A stretch of DNA of 64,000 nucleotides. Origin: Streptomyces sp. TLI_235 (GTDB lineage Bacteria > Actinomycetota > Actinomycetes > Streptomycetales > Streptomycetaceae). A program made the translations under genes and the position numbers. Below, piece by piece: positions 34,201 to 43,066 of this stretch (within the stretch, counting starts at the first letter, position 1; the number at the start of each line of letters is the position of its first letter). The DNA lies in NCBI GenBank assembly GCA_002300355.1, contig NSGV01000001.1, forward strand, positions 1,426,001-1,490,000, read 5' to 3'. Under the pieces are notes generated by a model. That model made no database searches, was not told the DNA's origin, and was given only the letters and a program-made list of their open reading frames with translations.

Positions 34201-35172
34201 TCACGCGGACGGCTCGCGGACCACCAGCAGGGTCTTGCCGGTGACCGCCCGCGACTCCATCGCGGCATGCGCCTCGGCCGCCCGCTCCAGCGGGAACCGC
34301 TGCCCGATCAGCGGCCGGAGCCGCCCCGCCGCACCCGCGGCGAGCGCCTCCCCGGTGGCCTCCCGCAGCAGCGCCGGGTCCGGGCGGCGCGGCGCGACCA
34401 GCTCGACACTGCGGGCCTGTGCCGTCTCCGCCGGGACTGCCGCCCAACTCCCGCTCGCCAGGCCGTAGCTGACCATCCGGCCGCCGGGGACGAGCAGGCC
34501 GAAGGCGGCCCGGGCGAGGTCACCGCCGACGCCGTCGAACACCACGTCCAGCCCGCCGGTCCCGGCCCGGACCAGCTCCGGCCAGCCGGCCTCCCGGTAG
34601 TCCACCGCGAGCTTCGCGCCGAGGCCGGCCACCACGGCCGCCTTGCGCGGGCCGCCCGCCGCCCCGACCACGGTCGCGCCAGCGGCGGTGGCCAGCTGTA
34701 CGAGCAGGCTGCCCACGCCGCCGGCGGCCGCCAGCACAAGTACCCGGTCACCGGCGCCGATCCCGGCCGCGCGCAGTTGGAGCAGCGCGGTGCGGCCGTC
34801 CGCGAGCAGCGCGAGCGCCTCGTCCAGCGCCAGCCCGTCCGGCACCTCGGCCAGGTCGGCCGCCGCCGCGAGGGCCCGCTCGGCGTAGCCGCCGGAACCG
34901 CCGGTCGAGGTCACCACGCGACGGCCGACCAGCCCGGCGTCCACGCCCTCGCCGACCTCGGCCACCACCCCGCCGACCCCGTTGCCCGGCACCAGCGGCG
35001 GCACCGCCGCGAACGGGCCGCGACCGCTCGCCCGGAACTGCGTCTCCACGAAGGTGGTGTTGGCGTACGCGACCTCCACCACGACCTGACCCTGACCCGC
35101 CACCGGATCCGGCGCCTCGCCCGCCACCAGCACCTCCGGCCCGCCGAACTCCGTCAACCACACCACGCGCAC
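34201..35172 (-). CDS. Zinc-free quinone oxidoreductase-like MDR dehydrogenase
   Basis: A 323-residue NADPH-dependent medium-chain oxidoreductase: VVWLTEFGGPEVL start, GNGVGGVVAEVGEGV, the cofactor loop AAAGGVGSLLVQLA, VDYREAGW and DVVFDGVGGDLAR, all typical of the quinone oxidoreductase (QOR) subgroup; no catalytic zinc ligands are seen. GTG 35172 is chosen because GGGGAG lies five bases upstream and it starts at the conserved strand; the frame runs 18 codons further up. It probably reduces quinones or enones. The neighbours on either side (LD-carboxypeptidase and YqeY-like gene) are on the same strand but not coupled. Confidence 0.88.
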   Translation of the reverse strand: MRVVWLTEFGGPEVLVAGEAPDPVAGQGQVVVEVAYANTTFVETQFRASGRGPFAAVPPLVPGNGVGGVVAEVGEGVDAGLVGRRVVTSTGGSGGYAERALAAAADLAEVPDGLALDEALALLADGRTALLQLRAAGIGAGDRVLVLAAAGGVGSLLVQLATAAGATVVGAAGGPRKAAVVAGLGAKLAVDYREAGWPELVRAGTGGLDVVFDGVGGDLARAAFGLLVPGGRMVSYGLASGSWAAVPAETAQARSVELVAPRRPDPALLREATGEALAAGAAGRLRPLIGQRFPLERAAEAHAAMESRAVTGKTLLVVREPSA

Positions 35173-35244
35173 GACCGCTCCCCGGCTCGTTCCGACATCT
35201 CGGACTCCTCGACTTCCAGCCTGCAAGGTGAAGCGGACTTCAGG

Positions 35245-35628
35245 TCAAGCGGCGTCGGGCAGATGGGAGTGCAGCACCTCGGCCTCGGCCCGGAGCCGCT
35301 CGGCGCGCTCCGACTGTCCGGCCCGCTCGTACGTCTCCGCCGCCTCGATCCGCTCGGCGGCCTCCGCCCGGACGACGGCGACGATCTGCTCCTCCGTCAA
35401 CTCGCGGCGCGGCACCTCGGCCGCCCCCGCACCGATCGGGATCAACTCGACCGCGAGGTGCCGGTCGATGCCCTCGGGGCGTTCCACCGCCTCGGCGTTG
35501 TCCAGCGCTGCCAGCGTCGGCCGCAGCGCACCGACGGCGACCCTGTCGCGGGCCTTCATCGCCACGGTGAGGGCCGCCCGCAACCGGGGGCGCAGGGGTG
35601 TTTCCGTACTGCTCGACTCGCTCGTCAT
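35245..35628 (-). CDS. GatB/YqeY-domain-like small protein
   Basis: A 127-residue predominantly helical protein resembling YqeY: LRAALTVAMKARDRVAVGALRPTLAALDNAEAV, LTEEQIVAVVRAEAAERIEAAETYERAGQSERAERLRAEAEVLHSHLP. YqeY proteins are related to the tRNA-binding tail of GatB; their cellular role is unsettled. Start ATG 35628. The stretch between it and the decayed gene at 35690 is only 61 bases. Confidence 0.82.
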   Translation of the reverse strand: MTSESSSTETPLRPRLRAALTVAMKARDRVAVGALRPTLAALDNAEAVERPEGIDRHLAVELIPIGAGAAEVPRRELTEEQIVAVVRAEAAERIEAAETYERAGQSERAERLRAEAEVLHSHLPDAA

Positions 35629-35689
35629 GGCCGGACGGTAACCGTGGGTCCCGCTCCCCCGCGACCGATTTCAACGGGCGGCCGCGCGG

Positions 35690-36540
35690 TCAGCGGTGCT
35701 TGCCCGTGGCGAGGCGTGGCGCCGCGGGACGGCTGTCGGGGCCCTTGTCGTGCGCGCGTTCGCCCATCTCCTCCCAGAAGCTCCGCAGAGCCTCCCGGTC
35801 GACGTCCCGCTGCCACGGCGCCAGGCCGCCGTGTCCGCCCAGGCGAGCGTCGATGAGACTCATCTGCCTGCGGCAGAACACCTCGCTGAACTCCATCCGG
35901 GTGCCCTGCTGCTGGCTTCTCGGCGGGTACGGGCAGAGGTCGAAGATGCAGCCGCAGTTGGCTTTGGACGCGAAGGTCTCCCCGGCGCCCGTCCGGCTCG
36001 GGTTCAGCGGGGCACGGTCGCGGGTGAGGCACGGCGGCAGGAAGGGCTCCTGGGTCCGGTTGATGCGGTGGAGGTGCTGCAGGCGGTCGTCCGGCGTGGC
36101 TCCCTGCTCCGCGAGGTTGAGCAGCAGCAGGACGTCGGCGACGAGCTGCTGGGCTTGGGGCACCAGGGCGCGCCAGCCGATCGAGTAGGGGATCCACAGG
36201 TTGTGCTTGCGCGGCTTGTCCTGAGCGGCCTTCTGGGACCCGATCTGGCCGACGACGATGCTCTCGTCCGTCCAGAGGTACTGCTCGGGCCTGCGCTCGC
36301 GCAGCGCCTCGGCGGCGAGCTCGGCGGCCGCGAGCAGGAAGGGATGCTTCTCCTCGCTCCCGTCCGGCAGGAGCATCCATTCCCTGATCTCGGTTCTCGG
36401 ATCCGAGTCGGGGCCTTCGGACGGCAGCGGCTGGGTGATGTCGTCGGGCAGCGCCCAGAGGGTCCGGGCGTGCAGCAGCGTGAGACGCGTGTACCAGAAG
36501 CGGCTCCTGCGCAACATCTCCAGGGCGCTGTCCGCGGCCT
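35690..36540 (-). pseudogene. Conserved actinobacterial protein of unknown function, 5'-truncated fragment
   Basis: The C-terminal roughly 280 residues of a protein often seen in Streptomyces: RSRFWYTRLTLLHARTLWALPDD, EQYLWTDESIVVGQIGS, HNLWIPYSIGWRALVPQAQQLVADVLLLLNLAE, PPCLTRDRAPLNP, a Cys-containing CGCIFDLCPYPP block and FSEVFCRRQ. The coding similarity stops near 36540, where IS110-derived sequence begins on the other strand, and no start codon with a ribosome-binding site is available, so the 5' part has been lost. The stop codon (35690-35692) is intact. The family is unannotated to my knowledge; full-length members are much longer. The Cys pattern may bind metal. Confidence 0.7.
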
Positions 36541-37694
36541 GGCCCTGGACGCCGAGGGCAAGACCCTGCAGTCGCGGCGGGTGGCCAACGACGAGCCCGA
36601 GCTGCTGCAACTGGTCGGCGACGTCCTCGCCCTGGCCGACGGCCGTGAGGTGACGTGGGCGATCGACATGACCGGCGGCGAGCCGGCACTGCTGCTGAGT
36701 CTGCTGATCGCCCACGGCCAGGACGTCCTCTACCTGCCCGGCCGCCTGGTGAATCGGGCCGCCGACGGCTACCGCGGCGAGGGCAAGACCGACGCCCGCG
36801 ACGCCTACGTGATCGCCGATCAGGCCAGGATGCGCCGCGACCTGCAACCGATCCGGCCCGGCGACGAGGCCGCGATCGAGCTCAAGCTGCTGACCGGCCG
36901 GCGCGCCGACCTGGTCGAGGACCGCACCCGCACGGTCAACCGCCTGCGCGGCACCCTGCTGAGCATGTTCCCGGCCCTGGAGCGGGCTCTGGACGTGACC
37001 AACGTCGGCCCGCTCAAGCTGCTGACCGAGTACCAGACCCCGGCCGCGATCCGCCGCGTCGGCGTCACGCGGCTGACGAAGTGGCTGGCCAACCGCAGGG
37101 TCAGGAATGCCAGAGCTCTGGCCGAGGCGGCCGTCGAGGCCGCCCAGCGCCGGCACACCGCCATCCCCGGGGAGAGGACCATCGCCAGGCTGGTCCACAC
37201 CCCGGCCGAGGGGGTGATGGCCCTCAACGAGCAGATCGCCGAGATGGACAAGCTCATCGAGGGCCGGTTTCGCGAGCACGAACTCGCCGAGATAGTCGAG
37301 AGCGTCCCCGGGATCGGCACCGTGCTCGGCGCCGAGTTCCTGGCCGCCGTCGGCGGGAACCTGAACGACTTCGCCTCCCCGGACGCCCTGGCGGCGTTCG
37401 CCGGCGTTCGCCGGCGTCGCCCCCGCGCCCCGCGACTCGGGAAAGGTCAGCGGCGACCTGCATCGGCCGACCGTCTACCACCGCAGGCTCCAACGCGTCT
37501 TCTACACCTCGGCGCTGGTGAGCATCCGCTGCGATCCGAACTCGCGAGCGTTCTACGACCGGAAGCGCGCCGAGGGGAAGAGGCATGTCCAGGCCGTGAT
37601 GGCCCTGGCCCGCCGACGGGTCAACGTCCTGTGGGCACTGATCCGTGACCGACGGTGCCACCAGGTCGCACCCCCAGTGACCGAGGCGGCTTGA
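36541..37694 (+). pseudogene. IS110-family transposase, truncated and frameshifted
   Basis: The frame begins mid-protein at LDAEGKTLQSRRVANDEPELL, so the N-terminal part of the DEDD domain (first Asp) is missing. It then has TWAIDMTGGEPALLL, DARDAYVIADQARM (DEDD residues) and VESVPGIGTVLGAEFLAAVGG of the Tnp20 domain. At 37396-37415 the ten bases GTTCGCCGGC are tandemly duplicated, shifting the frame; the rest of the protein (RDSGKVSGDLHRPTVYHRR through LWALIRDRRCHQ) continues in another frame to a TGA at 37692-37694. Both lesions make it inactive. The catalytic Ser region near the frameshift is in the shifted part. Confidence 0.88.
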
Positions 37695-37702
37695 CAACGA
37701 CA
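36541..37702 (+). mobile_element. Remnant of an IS110-family insertion sequence
   Basis: Contains a 5'-truncated, frameshifted transposase and ends just beyond its stop at about 37702, immediately at the stop codon of the LysM-BTAD gene. No terminal inverted repeats were seen, as expected for IS110. The left junction coincides with the truncation of the neighbouring gene. Confidence 0.75.
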
Positions 37703-40700
37703 TTAGGAAGCGAGGAGGTCGCGGAGGAGGGCCACGGTGTCCGGGTCCAGGTCACGGCCGGTGCGGCGGCTCAGGGCGTCCAGGCGGTTGACGGCGCGGA
37801 CGAGCTGGTCGCGGGCGCCTGCCGAGGCGTAGGCGTAGAACAGGTCGCGGTGCAGGAGTTCGACGTCCGGGGCGACCGCCAGCGCGCGGAAGATGGCGGC
37901 TTCCGCGGTCCGGTGGTCGCCGTACTGCAGGCGTCGGACGGCGAGTTCGTGTGCCGTGTCGACGATCGCGGCGAGCATGTCCTGCCGTTCCGGTTCGGCC
38001 CAGCCGTAGGCGTCGGCCGGTGCCTCGGCGAACGGCGCCCCGCGGACGAGGGCGAGGGCGTGGGCGAGCGCGGCGTCGGCGGTGGAGCTGGTGGACCGCA
38101 TGCCGCGGCGGTAGAGCCCGCGGAACTCGTCCCAGTCGCAGCTGACGGTCGGTGCGAAGGTGTAGCCGTCCGGCTGGTCGGTGCGCAGGTAGGCGCGGCC
38201 GTCCGCGGAGCTGCCCAACCAGGCGGCCAGGCGGGTGAGTTTGCCGGGCAGCGGGCTGGCGGCGAGGGCGGGCGCCAGGTCGGCGAGGTGGGCGGCGCCG
38301 GGGTGGAGTTCGCGGTCCAGGGTGGCGTGGTCGATGCCGGGCCGCAGCGCGATCAGTGCGGCGAGTTCGGTGAGCCGGGGGACGGCGGCGGGCTCGGTGG
38401 TTCCGGCCGTCCCGGTGACGTCGACCGGTCCGAGGAGCCGCAGCCGGGGCGCGGAGCGGCCGGCGTGCGCCTCGGGCGAGCGGAGGATGGCGAGCAGTTC
38501 GGCGCTGTCGGTGCGGGCGGCGGCCGCGCGGGGCGCGGAGGGCGCCGGGGCGGCGGTGTCGGGTGCCGGGTCGTGGGTCGGTGTCGGCTCCGGCGCCGGG
38601 ACGGGCACCGGCGCGACGGCCGGCGGAAGCTCCGCGGAACGGGACTCCGGCTGCGGTGGAACAGTGGGCCGCGGCGTACGGGCCGGCCCGGAGGCGGCGT
38701 GCCGGCCGATGCCGTTGACGGTGTGGCGGGGCGGCCGCCCGGCCGGGGGCTCGGCGGCGTCGGGCCCGCCGGGCCGCTGCGGTGTTGCCGGTTCGACCGC
38801 GGGGGGCGGCACCGGGGTCAGCGGCGGCGCCGACGGGGTGACGGGGGTGACCGCGCGGACGGCGGAGGGGCCCGGCTGCGGCGGGGTGGCGGTCGGCGCG
38901 GTGCCCGCGAACGGGCTGGCGCCGGTGCCGACGACCCGGGCTATCAGCCGGGGTCCGGCACCGCCGGGACCGGTCTGGGCCCCGCCGTCCGCGGCGCCGC
39001 CGACTGCGGCCAGCACCGGTACGGGGGTGGGCAGTTCGGCGGGTTCGAGGTCGCCGCCCGGGCCGTCGAGGGTCCACTCGGGGGCCGGGTGCTGGGTGGT
39101 GTCGCCGGAGCTGCGGACGAGTTCGGCGAGGTGGCCGTACTGGGTGTCGTCCAGCCGTTGGAGTTCGACCTGGAGGTGCAGGCCGGGCAGGGTGGCGGCG
39201 CCGGTGGCGGGCAGCGTCCAGCGGGCGACCGGGCCGGCGCCGCGTTCGGGGGCGCGGGTGATGACGGCGAGGCAGCTGCGCGGCTTGGCGTCGAGCAGCC
39301 GGCCGAGTTCGGCGGGCACCTGGCCGTCGGGCGGCTGGGCGGAGAGAACGATCTCCGGCACCCAGGACTCGTCGGACCTGCCGCGGCTGCGGGCGTCCCG
39401 CGGGCTGGTGGCCTCGGCGGCCACCAGCGTGGCCCGGGCTCGGGCGGTTCGCGGGCCGAGCGCGCCGAGCGCCTGCTCCAGCGACTCGTAGTGGTGGACG
39501 CGTTCGGCGGCCCGGCCGGCGATCGGCAGGCCGTCGGCGAAGCCGACCAGGTGCAGGTGGAGGCGGTCGGCGAGCGGGCTGTGCGCGAGCTCCAGGGCGA
39601 GGGTGCGCAGCACGTCGCGGGCGTCGTCCGGGTGGCCGGAGAGGTGCACCAGCCGGACGGTCTCCAGGTCGGCGAGGACGACGGAGCCGTCGGGCGCGCT
39701 GCCGAGGGTCACCAGCGCCGGGTAGGGCGCCGCCGACTTGGCGGCCTGGCCGGGCGAGAGCAGTTCGTTGGAGTCCTCGGGGCACCACCAGACGTTCGCG
39801 GCGTGCGCCGCGCGGAAGGGCGCGATCGGCACCGCGGGCCCGGACAGGTGGAGTTCGACCGTGCGACCGGGGGTGATCCGGGCGGCGACCAGCGAGGGCA
39901 GCCGCTTGCCGGTGCGGACGGTGTTGCGGGCCAGTGTGCGCAGCGCCCGGTCGAGCAGCTCCAGTGCGGGCACGTTCTGCCGGGCCCTCAGCTCGGCCTC
40001 GAAGGCGGCGGCGGACGGTTCCGGCATGGTGATGCGGTGCCGGGGCTTGCGGGCGCGCTGCTGGTCGCCGCGGCGGCGGGCGACCGCGCCGATCATGACG
40101 GCCGCGAGCAGCACGCCGACGGTGGAGGCGGTGAGCGCGGCGGTGTAGTCGCCGGAGGCGTGCTCGCCGTGGCCGACGGTGGCGGGGACGGCCGGGGGCG
40201 CCGGGGCGTTCCTGGACGGCGCGGTCGGACCGGGGGTGCTCGGGGCCGGCGTGGCGGGCGCGGAGTCGGCGGGTGCCGGGGTGGCGGGCACCGGAGTGGA
40301 CGGCGCGGGCGGCTGTTCGGGCTGCGGCTGCTGGGGTGCGGGCTGCTGGGTGCCGGGGTCGGCGGCCGGTGCGCCGGGGATGGCGAGCACCATGCCGGGC
40401 ACCAGGACGTCCGGGTCGGTGAGCCGTTCCCCGTCGGGGGCGCGGACGCCGCGGTTGGCCTCGAACAGCTTGGGCCATTCGTCGCCGCTGCCCAACTCCC
40501 GCCGGGCGATGGCGGAGAGGCTGTCGCCGGGGGCGACGGTGACCGAGGAGTGCTGCGGGGCGGGCGCCGTGGCCTGCTGCGGCGCGGGCGTGCCGGAGGC
40601 GGCGTCGGGCCTGGCGTCGCCGGGCATCAGCAGCTTCCAGCCCGGGTGGATCGGCCGGTCGGCGTCGAAGCGCCGGCCGGAGTCGTCCATCACGCGGCCG

Positions 40701-41398
40701 TCGTTGAGCCGGGCGATCTCCTGCCACCGCTCGCCCGAGCCGAGTCGGTGCTCGGCGATGGACCAGAGGCTGTCGGCGGGCCGGGTGTCGCGCACGGTGT
40801 AGACCGGGTGATCCTGGGCGGGCGCGGCCGGGGCGGCGGCGGGTGCGGCGGCGGGCAGCGCGGCGTACTGCGGAGCGGCGGGCAGGGCGGCGGCGACGGC
40901 CGCCGGTCCCCGCTCGGGGGTGGCGGCGAAGGCCGAGCCGGCCACCGGGAGCAGGGCGAGGACGGAGCCGACCAGGCCGGCCGCGATCCGCTGGCTCCAG
41001 CCGAAGGCCGGGATCCGGCGGGCGACCCGGCCGCGGAGCTGCGCGGGGACCTCCAGCAGGACGGCGAGGGTGAAGCAGAGCCAGGCGATCCAGCCGACGC
41101 CGACCAGCACCCAGAGGAAGAGCCGGCCGTCGTCGGGGCTGGTCAGGATGCCCACCAGGCCGCCGCCGGTGGCGGGTTCGCCCATCGAGGCGACGGCAAG
41201 GGTGCCGTAGCCGAGCAGGGCGGGGAGGCCGGCGAGCAGGGCGAGCAGCGCGGCCAGCGAGGCGAGGGCGGCCACCACCGAGCCGGCGGAGCGGCGCCGG
41301 CGGGGCCGGACGGGTACCGGCCGCCGGACGCCGCCGGCGGGTGCCGGGGCGCCGGGGGCGCCGGTGCGGGCGGGGTCGTCGGCTCGTCGCGCGGCCAT
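37703..41398 (-). CDS. LysM-BTAD membrane protein of the Tad pilus locus
   Basis: 1231 residues. Hydrophobic segments at about 39-70, 93-116 and 136-160 are followed by two LysM peptidoglycan-binding modules (199-259 and 284-342), a Pro/Ala-rich spacer, a fourth membrane segment (419-441), a long cytoplasmic part (450-1040) with Pro-rich linkers, and a C-terminal bacterial transcriptional activator domain (about 1075-1228, helical repeats: DALAHALALVRGAPFAEA, ERQDMLAAIVDTAHELA). LysM modules would touch the wall while the BTAD faces the cytoplasm, suggesting a wall-to-cytoplasm scaffold or signalling protein. The ATG at 41398 overlaps the upstream stop (ATGA). Last gene of the pilus operon; its TAA stop lies directly at the IS110 remnant. 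Confidence 0.85.
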   Translation of the reverse strand: MAARRADDPARTGAPGAPAPAGGVRRPVPVRPRRRRSAGSVVAALASLAALLALLAGLPALLGYGTLAVASMGEPATGGGLVGILTSPDDGRLFLWVLVGVGWIAWLCFTLAVLLEVPAQLRGRVARRIPAFGWSQRIAAGLVGSVLALLPVAGSAFAATPERGPAAVAAALPAAPQYAALPAAAPAAAPAAPAQDHPVYTVRDTRPADSLWSIAEHRLGSGERWQEIARLNDGRVMDDSGRRFDADRPIHPGWKLLMPGDARPDAASGTPAPQQATAPAPQHSSVTVAPGDSLSAIARRELGSGDEWPKLFEANRGVRAPDGERLTDPDVLVPGMVLAIPGAPAADPGTQQPAPQQPQPEQPPAPSTPVPATPAPADSAPATPAPSTPGPTAPSRNAPAPPAVPATVGHGEHASGDYTAALTASTVGVLLAAVMIGAVARRRGDQQRARKPRHRITMPEPSAAAFEAELRARQNVPALELLDRALRTLARNTVRTGKRLPSLVAARITPGRTVELHLSGPAVPIAPFRAAHAANVWWCPEDSNELLSPGQAAKSAAPYPALVTLGSAPDGSVVLADLETVRLVHLSGHPDDARDVLRTLALELAHSPLADRLHLHLVGFADGLPIAGRAAERVHHYESLEQALGALGPRTARARATLVAAEATSPRDARSRGRSDESWVPEIVLSAQPPDGQVPAELGRLLDAKPRSCLAVITRAPERGAGPVARWTLPATGAATLPGLHLQVELQRLDDTQYGHLAELVRSSGDTTQHPAPEWTLDGPGGDLEPAELPTPVPVLAAVGGAADGGAQTGPGGAGPRLIARVVGTGASPFAGTAPTATPPQPGPSAVRAVTPVTPSAPPLTPVPPPAVEPATPQRPGGPDAAEPPAGRPPRHTVNGIGRHAASGPARTPRPTVPPQPESRSAELPPAVAPVPVPAPEPTPTHDPAPDTAAPAPSAPRAAAARTDSAELLAILRSPEAHAGRSAPRLRLLGPVDVTGTAGTTEPAAVPRLTELAALIALRPGIDHATLDRELHPGAAHLADLAPALAASPLPGKLTRLAAWLGSSADGRAYLRTDQPDGYTFAPTVSCDWDEFRGLYRRGMRSTSSTADAALAHALALVRGAPFAEAPADAYGWAEPERQDMLAAIVDTAHELAVRRLQYGDHRTAEAAIFRALAVAPDVELLHRDLFYAYASAGARDQLVRAVNRLDALSRRTGRDLDPDTVALLRDLLAS

Positions 41399-41856
41399 CA
41401 GCCGTTCTCCGCTTCCGTGATGCCGTGCACGAGGGTGGCCTTGCCGTACCCGTGCACCTCGAGGTGGGTGAAGTCGGGGAGCACCGCGCCGATCAGGGCG
41501 GTGGTGTAGGTGCCGCTGGTCCGTACCTCGACGGTGTGGTCGTCGACCAGCCGGGTCCTGCCGGTGAGGTTGTAGGCCTGCAGGTAGTCGTCGGCGGCGC
41601 GGGCGGCGGCCTCCTCGCTGAGGATGCGGTAGCCGCGGCCCTGCAGCACGGCCTCGACGTCGAGTTGCTGGCTGGCGACGCGGGCGGCCTCCTGGGCGCG
41701 GGCGTCGGCGCGTTCGATGGCGCGCAGCCGTCCGCCGAGGTCGAGCACGATGCCGACCAGAATGACCAGGGCGGCCGCGCAGATCGCCACGTACAGCGAC
41801 AGTGCGCCGTCGTCCGGTCCGCGGCGGCGCCGCGGCGGTGTTGTCCGGTGTGCCAC
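41398..41856 (-). CDS. TadG/TadE-like pseudopilin with short cytoplasmic head
   Basis: A 152-residue protein: Arg-rich head (about 1-15), a type IV pilin-like hydrophobic segment (residues 17-43, DGALSLYVAICAAALVILVGIVLDLGG), then a helical DARAQEAARVASQQLDVEAVL region and an extracellular beta-rich domain. This is the Rv3657c/TadE-like architecture of actinobacterial Flp pili. The conserved Glu at +5 of pilins is replaced by Tyr in this protein. GTG 41856 has GAGGGGGG upstream. Coupled to the LysM-BTAD gene (ATGA) and 17 bases after the preceding pseudopilin gene. Confidence 0.82.
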   Translation of the reverse strand: MAHRTTPPRRRRGPDDGALSLYVAICAAALVILVGIVLDLGGRLRAIERADARAQEAARVASQQLDVEAVLQGRGYRILSEEAAARAADDYLQAYNLTGRTRLVDDHTVEVRTSGTYTTALIGAVLPDFTHLEVHGYGKATLVHGITEAENG

Positions 41857-41873
41857 CGGCCCCCCTCTCCTGC

Positions 41874-42329
41874 TCAGTCGCCGCGGTACCGGTCGACGAC
41901 CGAGGTGAACTCCCCCGTCATGGTCTTGTCCCCCTGGAGCGCGTCCACACCCAGCAGGTCGCGCAGCGGCACCGAGCAGCGCACCCGGACGGTGACGGTG
42001 TCGAGGTCGCCGCCGGGGGTCTGCAGGGTGCCGAAGGAGACCGGGCTGACCGGGTCCTGCGAGCAGCGGACGCTGCGCCGGCCGAGCACGTCCTGCACGG
42101 CGTCGGCGGCGGCCTGCCGGGCGCCGTCCTCGGTGCGGGCGAGCGAGGCGGCGCGGGCGCCGGCCCGGGCGGCCGCGTCGACGACGGCGCCGGTGCTCTG
42201 CACCCTTCCGGCGGCGACCACGATCAGCACGAAGGCGAGCACCACCGGCAGCAGCAGCGCCGCCTCGACGGGCACGGCGCCGCGGTCGGGGCCGCCGGTC
42301 GGCCGCGGCCGGGCCGCGGGGCGCTTCAC
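41874..42329 (-). CDS. TadE-family pseudopilin
   Basis: A 151-residue TadE-like protein with the sequence DRGAVPVEAALLLPVVLAFVLIVVAAGRV (about residues 15-45), the prepilin-like cleavage region with Glu after Gly and a following membrane helix. Downstream are AARAGARAASLART (typical TadE helix) and a C-terminal domain with two Cys (RCSQ and VRCS) that may form a disulfide outside the cell. GTG 42329 overlaps the upstream stop (GTGA), giving coupled translation. Minor pilins of this type are thought to prime or cap the Flp pilus. Confidence 0.85.
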   Translation of the reverse strand: MKRPAARPRPTGGPDRGAVPVEAALLLPVVLAFVLIVVAAGRVQSTGAVVDAAARAGARAASLARTEDGARQAAADAVQDVLGRRSVRCSQDPVSPVSFGTLQTPGGDLDTVTVRVRCSVPLRDLLGVDALQGDKTMTGEFTSVVDRYRGD

Positions 42330-42754
42330 CGCGGCCCGCCCTGCGGCACGAAGCGCTCCCGGGGTGCGCTGAGCGTCTCGGTGATGGTCAGCGCGTCGAA
42401 GAACGGGACGACGGACTGCGGACGGACCGTCACCGTCATCTGCTGGGTGTCGGCGTCGGAGCCGTAGTGGTCGACGCTCTCGAGTTCGGCGAGCCGGCCG
42501 AAGCGGCCCAGGAACTCCTTCACCCGGGCGTCCCCGTCCTCGGCGGTGGCACCGCGCACCCGGCCCGCGTCGACGCCCTCGCGCAGCGCGGTGAGGGCGG
42601 CCTGGTCGGCGTACCACCAGAGCGAGGCCTGCACCACGAGCATGACGGCGGTCAGCACGATCGGGAAGACGATGGCCAGGCCGAGGACGACCGCCCCGCG
42701 GTCGCGCGGTGCAGCGGGGCGCAGCGCGGCGGGGACGCACGGGCGACGGATCAC
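42326..42754 (-). CDS. TadE-family pseudopilin
   Basis: A 142-residue TadE-like protein. After a basic head, DRGAVVLGLAIVFPIVLTAVMLVVQASLWWYADQAAL (about 18-54) is a pilin-type membrane helix followed by a helix and a soluble beta domain. In this copy the usual pilin Glu is replaced (VVLGLAIV), unlike its downstream neighbour. GTG 42754 overlaps the preceding stop (GTGA), and its stop overlaps the next start, so it is in the tightest part of the pilus operon. Confidence 0.83.
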   Translation of the reverse strand: MIRRPCVPAALRPAAPRDRGAVVLGLAIVFPIVLTAVMLVVQASLWWYADQAALTALREGVDAGRVRGATAEDGDARVKEFLGRFGRLAELESVDHYGSDADTQQMTVTVRPQSVVPFFDALTITETLSAPRERFVPQGGPR

Positions 42755-43026
42755 TTCACCGCGTCCGGGACGTCGGTGGGGATCTTCTGCTCGGCCTTGC
42801 CGGCGAGCAGCTTGACAGCGGCCAGCACCGCTCCGGCGATCGCGACCAGGACGATGATGGTGAGCGCGAGTTCGATACTGATCGCGCCGCGGTCGCCGGA
42901 CGCCCGGGCCGCCCGCAGTCTGCCGAGGCGGACGTGCAGGTAGGGCATGCCCAGGTGCAGCGGCAGCAGCACGGGTAGCAGCAGGGCGGTCATCAGGGGC
43001 TTGAGCCTGGCCGTGATCGGGGTCAT
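42751..43026 (-). CDS. Flp-type pilin with extra N-terminal hydrophobic segment
   Basis: A 91-residue protein and the best candidate for the major pilin. Residues about 45-75 read GDRGAISIELALTIIVLVAIAGAVLAAVKLL, a class III prepilin cleavage site (after Gly) with Glu at position five of the mature protein and a single helix, followed by a very short tail ending AEQKIPTDVPDAVK. Unusually, 44 residues precede the site and include another hydrophobic run (MTALLLPVLLPLHLGM), much longer than normal Flp leaders. The ATG at 43026 is followed by coupled pseudopilin genes. A prepilin peptidase gene was not found in this window. Confidence 0.75.
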   Translation of the reverse strand: MTPITARLKPLMTALLLPVLLPLHLGMPYLHVRLGRLRAARASGDRGAISIELALTIIVLVAIAGAVLAAVKLLAGKAEQKIPTDVPDAVK

Positions 43027-43066
43027 GGTGTGGTCTCCAGGACGGTGGTCGGTGGGCGTCGGCTGC

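Noticed and set aside
37655..41509. A 1284-codon open frame on the plus strand opposite the LysM-BTAD gene
   Set aside because: Gly/Arg-rich antisense shadow caused by high GC; no ribosome-binding site, no domain, and the minus-strand gene has clear LysM and BTAD modules.
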